From JTS-AC122 sp050246015 (lineage in GTDB: Bacteria; Planctomycetota; Phycisphaerae; Phycisphaerales; UBA1924): a stretch of DNA of 64,000 nt. Both the position numbers and the translations under genes were made by a program. Of this stretch, positions 26,042 through 34,797 are shown piece after piece. Location: the NCBI GenBank assembly GCA_050246015.1, contig JBFWWU010000005.1, positions 172,184 to 236,183 on the forward strand. The letters run 5' to 3'. Position 1 is the first letter of the stretch. Each line of letters opens with the position of its first letter. A model generated the notes under the pieces. The model was not told where the DNA came from. It did no database searches and was given only the letters and a program-made list of their open reading frames with translations.

Positions 26042-27253
26042 CTACGCCGTCTCCAACTCGTTGATCCGGTCGATCAGTTGCCGGATCCGCCCGTACCCCC
26101 GCCGCGTGTGCGTGAACGCCAGCCGCGGCAGATCCAAGTGGTCCTGTTCAGCGGCGTACGGCCCGCGCTGCACGATCCGCCCCGTCGATCGCAGCACCGG
26201 CGCCGGCTCACCCCCGGGCGGAGTAAACGGCCGCCCGGACGCCTCGCCCGCCGGCTTGATCAGCACCCCGAACTCCTCGCTCAGTCGATCGACATCCGCC
26301 TGCTTCAGCGGCTTCTTCATCCGGATCACGAAGTCGTCGTTCACGTACCGCGATGAGTGGTAGTTGCGGTAGAAGCGAGCGATGTGCGACGCGGCGTCCT
26401 CCGGCGTCGGCGCGATGTGGTACAGACTCAGGTCCTCGGCGCTGATCCACCGGCGCGTCAGCAGTTGCGACCGCACCCAGTCGTCAAACGCTTCCCAGTA
26501 CGTCGGACCCTTCGCATTCGCCGGCCTCCCCTCGCAGCACACGATCGGGATCATCGACGCCTTGCCGGTCTGCACCAGCGTCAGCACCTCGTACGCCTCG
26601 TCCATGGTCCCGAACCCGCCCGGGAACAGCGCCACCGCCTCCGCCTGCGACAAAAACATCAACTTGCGCGTAAAGAAGTACCGGAAGTAGATCAACTTCT
26701 CGTCCCCCAATATCACGTCGTTGGCGGTGGTCTCGAACGGCAGCCGGATCGCGACCCCGAAACTCCGCGCACGCCCCGGCCCCACGTGACCCGCTTCCAT
26801 GATCCCGCCCCCGGCGCCCGTGATCACCATCCAGCCGGCCTCGCCCATCAGCCGCGAGAATGTCACCGCCGCCGCGTAGTCCGGGTGGTCCGCCGGCGTG
26901 CGCGCCGAGCCGAAGATCGTCACCTTGTGCGGATCCGGAAACTGCGAAAACACCCGGTACGCGTACCGCAGTTCCTTCAGCGCCGACGTGATCAACTTGA
27001 GTTCCCCGGTGTCTCGACCGTCCGGGATCAACTTCAGGCACGTTGAGACCGCATCGCGGATGAGCTTCGCCTGGAACGAGCCCGGCTGCCCCCCCACGCT
27101 CGCAATCAGCCGGTCCACCTCCGCCGTCACGTCAGGCGCATCTGCCCGGCGGTGCGCCGGACGCTCCGGCGGCGCATCCACCGGCGGCGCGACCGGCGCT
27201 TCCAACGGCAGCGGGTCCAGTTCCTGACGATTCGACTCACTCGCTTGTGACAT
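26042..27253 (-). CDS. LOG-family (lysine-decarboxylase-like Rossmann) protein
   Basis: 403 residues. A core Rossmann domain (about 95-290) carries the LOG signature PGGFGTMDEAYE and the upstream GAGGGIMEAG nucleotide loop. In characterised members these motifs release cytokinin-type bases from riboside monophosphates; many bacterial members have unknown substrates. Long N-terminal (1-60, Pro-rich) and C-terminal (300-403) extensions make it nearly twice the size of minimal LOG proteins. It lies 16 bases downstream of the anti-sigma gene on the same strand and may belong to that transcript. The old name lysine decarboxylase is not supported. Confidence 0.85.
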   Translation of the reverse strand: MSQASESNRQELDPLPLEAPVAPPVDAPPERPAHRRADAPDVTAEVDRLIASVGGQPGSFQAKLIRDAVSTCLKLIPDGRDTGELKLITSALKELRYAYRVFSQFPDPHKVTIFGSARTPADHPDYAAAVTFSRLMGEAGWMVITGAGGGIMEAGHVGPGRARSFGVAIRLPFETTANDVILGDEKLIYFRYFFTRKLMFLSQAEAVALFPGGFGTMDEAYEVLTLVQTGKASMIPIVCCEGRPANAKGPTYWEAFDDWVRSQLLTRRWISAEDLSLYHIAPTPEDAASHIARFYRNYHSSRYVNDDFVIRMKKPLKQADVDRLSEEFGVLIKPAGEASGRPFTPPGGEPAPVLRSTGRIVQRGPYAAEQDHLDLPRLAFTHTRRGYGRIRQLIDRINELETA

Positions 27254-27269
27254 GACCCGGATTATTGCC

Positions 27270-28163
27270 TCAGCCGCCCGGGTTCGGGGGCGGCGCCGAC
27301 CGGTTCGCGCTGTCGCACGAACCCTTCACGCCATGATCCGGGTTGTAGATCATCGGCAGGATGTTCCGCGTTCCTTCCTCGCTCACCTGGTACAGCACGA
27401 CGTTGTCGAACGTCCGCGAATACACGTGGAGCCCCGTGCCGGTGCTCGCCGACAGCCGCCGAGCCTTGTCTTGGCAGTCGATCACCACGATCGCGTTCTT
27501 GCCGTCCACCTGGGTCAGCAGCAGGTGCGTCTTCTCACTCAGGATCGGTTCGTAGTACGACCAGCCCACGACGTGCACGCCCGGGTCCTTCGGAAGTTGC
27601 AGCGCCTGCGCAAAGGCCTGCCTCGCCACATCCTCGAACTGCGCGTCGGTCTGGCATACCCAGTCCGGACGGAACCCGGTTGCCACCTTGCGCTGGAAGA
27701 CCTCCTCCGGCGAGATCAGCCCCGGGGGCGTGATGCCCAGCAGCCCGTACGGAGAGACCACGCCCACGGCCCACAGCCCCGCGAACGAGAACACCAGCAC
27801 CGCCGCCGCCGCCAGCACCAGTCGCGAAATCGTCCAGGTTCGCGCCGGCGCGGTTCCGCGGCTGATGGGAATCGGCCCCGCCTCGGCGATCCGCCGCCGC
27901 TCCTCCGCCGACGGGGGCGGCAGGTTCAGCGCGATCGACGCCGGGGGCGTGTACTGCGACCGCAGTGAATCCTCGATCGCGCGCCCAAGTTTCAGCACCT
28001 CGCCCAATCTCGCGTCGCCGACCGCCGCCCGCTCGAATGCCGCCTCCTCTTCGGGCGACAGCAGGCCATCGAAATAGGCTTCGATCAGTTCTTCGGACGT
28101 GGGAACCATCGGGCCCTTCGGGTCCGGTTTCCCCCCCGCCCAGCCAGGAAGGCCGGCACTCAT
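27270..28163 (-). CDS. Anti-sigma factor-like single-pass membrane protein
   Basis: 297 residues. The first 95 residues have the helical layout of planctomycete anti-sigma N-termini (SEELIEAYFDGLLSPEEEAAFERAA) but no zinc-binding HxxxCxxC. A membrane helix at about 113-136 separates it from a periplasmic domain with only two Cys, at about 170 and 229. Its start overlaps the sigma-factor stop by four bases, so the two are made together. Expected role: hold the sigma factor at the membrane until an envelope signal arrives. The signal is unknown. Function is inferred from partner and topology. Confidence 0.75.
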   Translation of the reverse strand: MSAGLPGWAGGKPDPKGPMVPTSEELIEAYFDGLLSPEEEAAFERAAVGDARLGEVLKLGRAIEDSLRSQYTPPASIALNLPPPSAEERRRIAEAGPIPISRGTAPARTWTISRLVLAAAAVLVFSFAGLWAVGVVSPYGLLGITPPGLISPEEVFQRKVATGFRPDWVCQTDAQFEDVARQAFAQALQLPKDPGVHVVGWSYYEPILSEKTHLLLTQVDGKNAIVVIDCQDKARRLSASTGTGLHVYSRTFDNVVLYQVSEEGTRNILPMIYNPDHGVKGSCDSANRSAPPPNPGG

Positions 28164-28819
28164 GCCGTCCTCCTTCCGCTGCCGGCGTCGAACTGCGGCG
28201 CCAGCCGGTCGCGCATGGATTTGCGCGCCCGGTGCACGTGGCTCATCGCCGTCCCCTCTGGGATATCCATCAGCAGTGAGATGTCCTTGTACGGCATGTC
28301 ATGGACCGATCGAAGCAGCAGGCACGCACGCGCGACCTCATCCAGTTCTCCCAGGGCGCCCGCGACGTCGTCATCAAATCCTCTCTGGTCGTCTACCAGT
28401 TCGCCGGCGCGGGAGACGGTGCTCGCTCCCGTCGCTACGCAAGCCTCGGCGCCCGCCGGCACGTCAACCCCGTCCAGCGGCGCGGCGGCCCGCATTTTTC
28501 TCCGTCGTACCTCGTTGAGCGCCGTGTACCGCACAAACTTGCCCATCCACGCCAGAAAACTCGTTCCAGGTTCGAAGTCTTCGATCTTCTGAAACGCGGC
28601 CAGCGCCGCTTCCTGCACAATATCGTCGGCCCGCGATTTCTGCCCGACGACCGCCGCGGCGATGCTCCACAACGCCCGCGAACACGCCGCAAACTCGCGC
28701 GCGAACTGCTCGCGATCGAGTCGCTCGGCTCCCGACGCGCGCGCCGCCCTCGCTCCCGCCGCGGGATCCACGGCCGGTTCCGGAACGCCAACTGAGGAAT
28801 CGTGGGCGGGAATGGTCAC
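28160..28819 (-). CDS. ECF-type RNA polymerase sigma factor
   Basis: 219 residues from a GTG start with GGGAGG nine bases upstream; a longer frame to 29041 lacks homology and crosses the promoter region. Region 2 is at about 35-110 (QEAALAAFQKIEDFEPGTSFLAWMGKFVRYTALNEVRRRK), matching the Rhodopirellula/Verrucomicrobium type. Region 4 is at about 158-210 (DISLLMDIPEGTAMSHVHRARKSMRDRL), with the recognition helix at its end. The linker between the two is long (about 45 residues). It overlaps the anti-sigma gene by four bases and is divergent from a secreted TPR protein. Confidence 0.9.
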   Translation of the reverse strand: MTIPAHDSSVGVPEPAVDPAAGARAARASGAERLDREQFAREFAACSRALWSIAAAVVGQKSRADDIVQEAALAAFQKIEDFEPGTSFLAWMGKFVRYTALNEVRRRKMRAAAPLDGVDVPAGAEACVATGASTVSRAGELVDDQRGFDDDVAGALGELDEVARACLLLRSVHDMPYKDISLLMDIPEGTAMSHVHRARKSMRDRLAPQFDAGSGRRTA

Positions 28820-29148
28820 TCCGCCGTTCCTCCCTGAATTGCGGGAAGCCCTGCTTCCATTGCATTCGAGGATAAAAATTGACTCATTTGGGCCAGTCTG
28901 TGGATACTCACAACGTCGCCCCCTGCCCCAGATTATCGCACCTCCGCACGCGGGCGCTGTACCACGCCCGGAACTTTGTGGGTCCCACCCCGAAACCGAT
29001 CTCGTCTTCCATTCACTTCGGCTTGCTGGGCGGTATACCAATGCACATATTGCGCGGGTTGCAAGGCGTTCGCGCCTGACCGGCGAACCGCTCGATTGCC
29101 GCGGGCGAAGTGTCGATTGGAGGATCGCTCATCGATTGGAGATCCCTC
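28820..29148. other. Divergent promoter region between sigma factor and secreted TPR protein
   Basis: About 330 bases without a supported gene. It holds the plus-strand promoter candidate at 28879-28908 and probably the sigma-factor promoter on the minus strand, which I could not place. A short dyad GTGGG-T-CCCAC lies near 28979. The minus-strand frame open through here has no recognisable protein features. Confidence 0.5.
28879..28908 (+). promoter_or_regulatory. Candidate sigma-70-type promoter of the secreted TPR protein
   Basis: TTGACT (28879-28884), an 18-base spacer and GATACT (28903-28908) match five and four bases of the consensus boxes. The untranslated leader to the ATG at 29149 would be about 235 bases. 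Confidence 0.4.
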
Positions 29149-30876
29149 ATGATTTCAGGACAATGTTCGTCTCATGCCCTCTGCCAACGGCTTGCAACGG
29201 CGGTTCTGCTCGTCTGCGGGGCGGGGGTCGCCCCCTCAATTGCACAGAACGCCCTGGGAGACGGACGGTTGCTCGACCGAAATCCGCGCGTGGGCTCCAA
29301 CGGCCGCAATCCCTCTCAGGCCAACTCCATCGCCAATATCACCCGGTTCAACAACGCCGTCGTGACCGGAAACGTCGGCGGCGGAAAATCCTTCCAGGGG
29401 TACGTCGGCTACCTCGCCTCCAACGATTTTCGCGCTTCGCTCGGCTCCAACGACCTGTTCCAGTTTCGGCGCGACTCCTCCTCGGGAAGCGCCGTCGCGA
29501 GCGGTATCAAAGGGACCGATGCCCTGCGATATCAGTTCGGACTCGTCACCGGCCAGACGCCCCCTTCGCTCCTGGGCGCGGCCAGCGCCACCGGGGCGTC
29601 CTTGGTGACCGACCGCGCCGGTTCCTCCGGCGTCTCGCCCGGCGCGGCCCTTCGCTCCACGAGCGACTTCCTGACCGAGCGCTCACTCCGGCCCTCGGTC
29701 ATCGGCTACCGCACCGAGCAGGACGGACGCCAGTACGCCCTCACCGCTTCGCCACTGACGGGCGTGACCATGGTTCCCCTGCGAGCGCCCGAGACCCTCG
29801 TACCCAGTGCCGAGCGCCCTCAGGTCCCGGGCACATCCGGGCTCCCTTCCCTGCCCGGAACAAGCACGCCGCGAAGCACCCCGGGGCGCGTGGATCAATC
29901 GACGGAAACACTGAAAATCCGCCACGGCGGGCTGAGCGGTGTCGAGGCCTCGCGCCCGGGACTTTCGAGCCCGTTTGCGGTGGCACAGTTGATCGATCAG
30001 TCGTCACCAGCCGCGCGGCTCGACACGCGCATCGAGACCCCTTCGACGGTCCTTGACCCCTTCAAGAACTCGCTGCCGGCGGACAAGCGAAACTCGCCCG
30101 AACCGACCCCCGGAGCGACCGACGCCGCCAAGCCCGCGTGGATGCTTGAACTCGACAAACTCAGCGAACGATTGAAGGGCGACGACGACACGGAAAAAAC
30201 CGATGCGAGCGACCGCAAGTCTCCCTTCGGAAGCGGCACCCCAACCCTCGACCAGATCCGCGAGTTCATCAAGCCCGATCTGGAGAAGATCGACAAGGAC
30301 GTCACCAGGGCGCTGGCGTCGGCCCGCCCCCTGCTCGATCGGCTCTCCCCCGAGAAGCCGACCGACAACAAGGCATACGACCAGCACATGGCGACGGGCG
30401 AAAAACTCCTGGGCGAAGGGAGATATTTCGACGCCGAGGACCGGTTCCTGCGCGCCCTGGCGGCGCGCGCCGGAGATCCGATGGCGAGCCTGGGCCGCAT
30501 CCACGCTCAACTCGGCGCGGGCACCTATCTCTCCGCGGCGATGAACCTGCACACGCTGCTGCAGGAGCACCCCGAGATGATGACAACGCGCTACGCCAAG
30601 CACCTGCAGCCCACCGACAAGCGGGCCGACGCGATCGCCACGCAGATGCGTGAGAACATCCACGCGACGCGCACGCTGCTGGGCAAGGATGCCGCGCTGC
30701 TCCTGGCATACCTGGGATATCAGCGTCACGACCAGGGGATGATCGAGGAGGGCGTCCGCGCGTTTGCCGAGCGCACCAGCGAGCGAGACACCGCGGACCG
30801 CACGCTCCTGGCGCTGATGCAGCGGCTCTGGGTGGACGCCGATCGCGCCGAGCCCCCGGCCGAACCCGCGAAGTAG
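29149..30876 (+). CDS. Secreted TPR-containing protein of unknown function
   Basis: 575 residues. The ATG with GGAGA seven bases upstream gives a signal peptide of about 33 residues ending PSIAQ. A long Ser/Gly/Pro/Arg-rich region (about 35-330) is likely disordered. A helical C-terminal half follows with TPR-like units (MATGEKLLGEGRYFDAEDRFLRALAARAG, about 420-450) and a final helical bundle. It is divergent from the sigma/anti-sigma pair, so it is the first candidate target of that sigma factor. No enzymatic motif. Gene family not recognised beyond the TPR. Confidence 0.78.
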   Translation: MISGQCSSHALCQRLATAVLLVCGAGVAPSIAQNALGDGRLLDRNPRVGSNGRNPSQANSIANITRFNNAVVTGNVGGGKSFQGYVGYLASNDFRASLGSNDLFQFRRDSSSGSAVASGIKGTDALRYQFGLVTGQTPPSLLGAASATGASLVTDRAGSSGVSPGAALRSTSDFLTERSLRPSVIGYRTEQDGRQYALTASPLTGVTMVPLRAPETLVPSAERPQVPGTSGLPSLPGTSTPRSTPGRVDQSTETLKIRHGGLSGVEASRPGLSSPFAVAQLIDQSSPAARLDTRIETPSTVLDPFKNSLPADKRNSPEPTPGATDAAKPAWMLELDKLSERLKGDDDTEKTDASDRKSPFGSGTPTLDQIREFIKPDLEKIDKDVTRALASARPLLDRLSPEKPTDNKAYDQHMATGEKLLGEGRYFDAEDRFLRALAARAGDPMASLGRIHAQLGAGTYLSAAMNLHTLLQEHPEMMTTRYAKHLQPTDKRADAIATQMRENIHATRTLLGKDAALLLAYLGYQRHDQGMIEEGVRAFAERTSERDTADRTLLALMQRLWVDADRAEPPAEPAK

Positions 30877-30969
30877 TTCCGGCCCGTTCGCCCTCGGGCG
30901 CCGGATCGCGTTACGATGCATGATCGCCCCCGGCCAGGCGCCGGCCTTGGCGCACTTCGGAGATGTGTC

Positions 30970-31905
30970 ATGCGTTCTCACCAGATGGGATTGATGGGAG
31001 CCGGCATCATCGCGTCGGCGTTGGCCCTGCAGCCTTCCGCGACGCGCCCCGGATCCCCCGGCCAGCCGGGGAAGGACGCCCCGGCCCATCCCGCGCCGGA
31101 GAAGCCCGCTCGAAACGACTCGGCCTCGGAGGCGCTGGGGCTCAGGCTCGGCGTGCAAGCCTGGACCTTCCGCGACCGCACCGCCCACGAAGCCATCGCC
31201 GCCGCCCGCGACCTGAACATCAAGTACATGCAGTGCTATCCCGGCCAGCCTCTCAGCCCCGAGAGCCCGGAGGTCAAAGTCGGCGCCGACATGACCGCGC
31301 CGCAGCGTGCGAGCCTGAGGCGGATGCTCGATGACGCGGGCGTACGAGCCGTGAGTTTCGGCGTCGTCGGGTTCTCGAAGGACCAGGCCGCCGCCCGTCG
31401 GACGTTTCAGTTCGCCAAGGACATGGGCTTTGAGACGATCGCCGCGGAGCCGGATCCCGATGCGTGGGACCTCGTCGAAGCGCTCGCGGACGAGTTCGAC
31501 ATCCGCGTGGCGTGCCATGATCATCCCAAGCCCTCGCGGTATTGGGATCCCGTCGTCGTGCTCGACGCGATCAAGGGGCGCTCGAAGCGCCTGGGGTTCT
31601 GTGCCGACACCGGCCACTGGAAGCGCTCCGGGCTCGATCCGGTGAAATGTCTTGAACAGGCCGGCGGCAAGGTGTTCGAACTGCACTTCAAGGACATCAG
31701 CGCGGGCGTGGACAAGCCCTGGGGCACCGGCGAATGCGGCGCCGAAGCCATGCTGCGGACGCTGCGGGCACAGGGGTTCAAGGGATGCATCTTCGTCGAG
31801 TACGAAGACGGGAAGGGAATAGAGTTGGAAGCCAACGTCGCCAAGTGCGTCGAGTTCTTTGACAAGACCGCCGAGGCGATCCGCGAATCCGAGAAGAAGA
31901 AATAA
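30970..31905 (+). CDS. Sugar phosphate isomerase/epimerase-like TIM-barrel protein
   Basis: 311 residues. Exported or anchored N-terminus (hydrophobic about 6-22), then a Pro-rich linker and an AP-endonuclease-2/xylose-isomerase-like barrel. Metal and base residues sit in CHDHPKPSRYWDP, GFCADTGHWKRSGLDP, FELHFKDIS and IFVEYEDG, in the order typical of the family (His/Glu/Asp cluster). GGAGA upstream of ATG 30970 supports the start. Substrate unknown; hydroxypyruvate-isomerase, inosose and 3-keto-sugar enzymes share these motifs. Planctomycetes have many exported paralogues acting on sugars. Confidence 0.85.
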   Translation: MRSHQMGLMGAGIIASALALQPSATRPGSPGQPGKDAPAHPAPEKPARNDSASEALGLRLGVQAWTFRDRTAHEAIAAARDLNIKYMQCYPGQPLSPESPEVKVGADMTAPQRASLRRMLDDAGVRAVSFGVVGFSKDQAAARRTFQFAKDMGFETIAAEPDPDAWDLVEALADEFDIRVACHDHPKPSRYWDPVVVLDAIKGRSKRLGFCADTGHWKRSGLDPVKCLEQAGGKVFELHFKDISAGVDKPWGTGECGAEAMLRTLRAQGFKGCIFVEYEDGKGIELEANVAKCVEFFDKTAEAIRESEKKK

Positions 31906-32066
31906 GCGCTTTCGCGCCGTGCGACTCCTGGGCCGCCGCGCGCGGGAGCGCGGTGCCGCACCCGTGCTCCGCGACGCGTCCCCCGCTCGCGTTCGTATCG
32001 AGGAGCACTATCATCGTGCCCGCCTGGGCGGCTTGATGGCCGGCGCACGCGGACATGGAGATCCCG

Positions 32067-34097
32067 ATGAACGCTCAATGGATGTGCCGTGTGCGCGGAC
32101 TCGCGGCCTCGGTGCTTGCCGCATCCGCGTCGCTTCAGTCAGGGTGCCACGCGCCGTCGCCGGTCAGCGAGGCGCCGGCGGCCGGGCCTATTCCCGCGCC
32201 CGCCGCGCGGTCGCTTGATCGACGCGACTTCGCCCCACGGAAGCCCGAGACGATTTTCTCGCCCCTCGATCTCGCCGCTCCGAACCGGATCCGGGCGGCG
32301 GACGGCTCGCCCGGACCGGACTACTGGCAGCAGCGGGCCGACTACGTCATCAACGCCGCGCTGGACGAGCGGTCGCACCGCATCACCGGCACCGCGCGCG
32401 TGACCTACCAGAACAACTCTCCCCAGGAACTCCGCTTCATCTGGATCCACCTGGAACAGAACCTCTTCCGCGACAACAGCCTCGCGACCCTCTCGTCGCT
32501 CCCCGACGCCAGGTTCACCAAGAAGGCCGGGTTCGACGGCGGGATAAACGTCGAGTCGGTGCGCGGCCCGGCCGGCGAGCCGCTGCCCCTCACGGTGTAC
32601 GACACCGTCGGTCGCATCGACCTGCCGGTCCCTCTCCCCCCGGCGACCAACCCGCACACGGGCGGGCCGACCCTCACCTTCGACATCGCCTGGTCGTTCC
32701 AGGTGCCCGAATACGGGATCGACCGGATGGGCATCGACAAGACCGAGGCCGGCGAGATCTTCCAGATCGCCCAGTGGTTCCCCGCCGTGTGCGTCTTCGA
32801 CGACGTGCACGGCTGGAACACGCTCCCGTACCTGGGTCAGGGTGAGTTCTACACCAACTTCGGCTCCTTTGACGTGAAACTCACCGTCCCGCGGTCGCAC
32901 ATCGTCGCCGCGACCGGCGTGCTGCAGAACGAATCGGAGGTCCTCACGCCGACCCAGGTCGAGCGCCTCGCTTCCGCGCGAGCGTCCGCCCAGACCGTCG
33001 TGATCCGATCGGCGGACGAAGTGGGCGACCCGGCGTCACGCCCCGGGGGGGCCGCCGATGCGTCGCTCACGTGGCACTTTAGGGCCGACCATGTTCGCAC
33101 CTTCGCATGGGCATCGTCCGCCGCGTTCGTCTGGGACGCGGCCCGAGTCAACGGGAGCGTCGGCACGCTCGCGCAGTCGGTCTACCCGAGGGAAGCCGCT
33201 CCCCTGTGGAGCCAATCGACCCGCATGCTCAAGTCGGCGATCGAGGGGTACAACGCCCGCTGGTTCGAGTACCCCTACCCCGTCGCGACCAACGTCAACG
33301 GGCGCGTCGGCGGGATGGAATACCCGATGATCATCTTCTGTTCCGAACGCCACGACGAGCGCGGGCTCTTCGGCGTCACCACGCACGAGATCGGGCATAA
33401 CTGGTTCCCGATGGTCGTCAACACCGACGAGCGCCGGCATGCGTGGATGGATGAAGGGTTCAACTCGTTCATCAACATCTACTCGGAGATGGAGTACTTC
33501 CACGAGTCCAGGCCGGGCGAGAGGGGCCGGAGTTTCGCGGGCTCCCTGCGAACCGAGAACCCCCCGATGGACACGCCGCACGACCTGCTCGGCCCGGGCC
33601 TGTCGGGGAACCTCGAGTACGCCAAGACGGCCCACGCGCTGTACCTGCTGCGCGAGCAGGTGCTGGGCCCGGAGCGCTTCGATACAGCGTTCCGTGAATA
33701 CATCCGGCGCTGGGCGTTCAAATCGCCGCGGCCTTCGGATTTCTTCCGCACGATGGAAGGCGTCAGCGGCGCGAACCTCGCGTGGTTCTGGCGCGGGTGG
33801 TTCACCGAATCCACCACGCTCGACCAGGCGGTGGAGGCGGTCGAGCAGCGCTCGGATCGGCAGACCGCGACCATCACGCTGCTCAACCTCGGCGAGATGG
33901 TCATGCCCGTGTCGATGCGCGTCGAGTTTGACCGGGGTGATGCCATGCTCGTGCGGCTGCCGGCGGAGATCTGGCAATGGACGAACCGCTGGAAGGCCGA
34001 CATCGAGACGGGCGGGCGCCGCGTGACCCGCGTGACGCTCGATCCGGACGAGGCGCTGCCGGACTCGAACGGTTCGAACAACGTGTGGCCTCAATAA
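32067..34097 (+). CDS. M1-family metallopeptidase-like lipoprotein
   Basis: 676 residues. Lipobox SGC (about Cys27). The gluzincin centre is HEIGH at 440-444 followed after 18 residues by Glu463 in WMDEGFNSF, the HEXXH-X18-E spacing of M1 aminopeptidases. GGMEYPMI stands at the place of the GAMEN substrate loop, so exopeptidase specificity is uncertain. The N-terminal beta domain (about 90-260) has the M1 saddle motif GTARVTYQNNSPQELRFIWIHL. It would act in the periplasm or at the outer membrane. GGAG seven bases before ATG 32067 decides against ATG 32055. It converges on cysC with five bases between. Confidence 0.9.
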   Translation: MNAQWMCRVRGLAASVLAASASLQSGCHAPSPVSEAPAAGPIPAPAARSLDRRDFAPRKPETIFSPLDLAAPNRIRAADGSPGPDYWQQRADYVINAALDERSHRITGTARVTYQNNSPQELRFIWIHLEQNLFRDNSLATLSSLPDARFTKKAGFDGGINVESVRGPAGEPLPLTVYDTVGRIDLPVPLPPATNPHTGGPTLTFDIAWSFQVPEYGIDRMGIDKTEAGEIFQIAQWFPAVCVFDDVHGWNTLPYLGQGEFYTNFGSFDVKLTVPRSHIVAATGVLQNESEVLTPTQVERLASARASAQTVVIRSADEVGDPASRPGGAADASLTWHFRADHVRTFAWASSAAFVWDAARVNGSVGTLAQSVYPREAAPLWSQSTRMLKSAIEGYNARWFEYPYPVATNVNGRVGGMEYPMIIFCSERHDERGLFGVTTHEIGHNWFPMVVNTDERRHAWMDEGFNSFINIYSEMEYFHESRPGERGRSFAGSLRTENPPMDTPHDLLGPGLSGNLEYAKTAHALYLLREQVLGPERFDTAFREYIRRWAFKSPRPSDFFRTMEGVSGANLAWFWRGWFTESTTLDQAVEAVEQRSDRQTATITLLNLGEMVMPVSMRVEFDRGDAMLVRLPAEIWQWTNRWKADIETGGRRVTRVTLDPDEALPDSNGSNNVWPQ

Positions 34098-34102
34098 GCC
34101 GC

Positions 34103-34750
34103 TCATCCCGCGATCACGCCGCGCCTCGTCAGCATCCCCAGGCACGCCCCGACGCTCTCCTGGACGCTCATCGTCGCGGGAGTCAGCACCAGTTCTGGCT
34201 GCTCCGGAGCCTCGTACGGGTCATCGATCCCCGTGAACCCCTTGAGTTCTCCCGCCCGCGCTTTCTTGTACAGCCCCTTGGGATCGCGCACCTCGCACAC
34301 GTCGATCGGCGTGTTCACGTAGACCTCGATGAAATCGAGCCCGTCGGCGGCATGGATCGCTCGGGCCGCGTCGCGGTCCGCGCGGTACGGACTGATGAAC
34401 GCCGTCAGCGCCACCTGGCCGGCGTCGGCAAAGAGCCGGGCGACCTCGCCGATCCGGCGGATGTTCTCGGCCCGGTCCGCCGCCGAGAATCCCAGGTTCT
34501 TATTCAGCCCGTGACGGATGTTGTCCCCGTCAAGCCGGTACGCCCCGATCCCCTTGCCAACCAGCACCTGCTCCAGCGCGCACGCGATGGTGGACTTGCC
34601 CGACGCCGACAGCCCGGTGAACCACAGCGTGGCCCCCTTGCCCCCGCGCGGCGAGTCAGCGGGCCGCAGCGCCTGCCAGCGCTCGGCGCGGGTGATGTTG
34701 CCGGGGTGCCAGGTGATGTTTGTCGCGCGGTTCGGTGGCGGGGTGCTCAT
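34103..34750 (-). CDS. cysC: Adenylylsulfate kinase
   Basis: 215 residues. P-loop GLSASGKST at 46-54, then DGDNIRHGLNKNLGFSAADRAENIRR, and FISPYRADRDAAR with the family's conserved Ser. NITWHPGNITRAERW near the N-terminus is the usual CysC opening. It phosphorylates APS to PAPS in sulfate activation. The ATG at 34750 matches the family start; a longer frame does not. No cysD, cysN or cysH adjoins, so sulfate genes are scattered. The next gene upstream on the same strand is a prepilin-like protein 48 bases away. Confidence 0.95.
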   Translation of the reverse strand: MSTPPPNRATNITWHPGNITRAERWQALRPADSPRGGKGATLWFTGLSASGKSTIACALEQVLVGKGIGAYRLDGDNIRHGLNKNLGFSAADRAENIRRIGEVARLFADAGQVALTAFISPYRADRDAARAIHAADGLDFIEVYVNTPIDVCEVRDPKGLYKKARAGELKGFTGIDDPYEAPEQPELVLTPATMSVQESVGACLGMLTRRGVIAG

Positions 34751-34797
34751 GAGCCAAGCGTATGAAGGCTGGACACCGTTGTCCCCGTCGCCCGACG

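Noticed and set aside
28820..29041. Upstream extension of the sigma-factor frame.
   Set aside because: No homology, and a GTG with a good ribosome-binding site exists at 28819.
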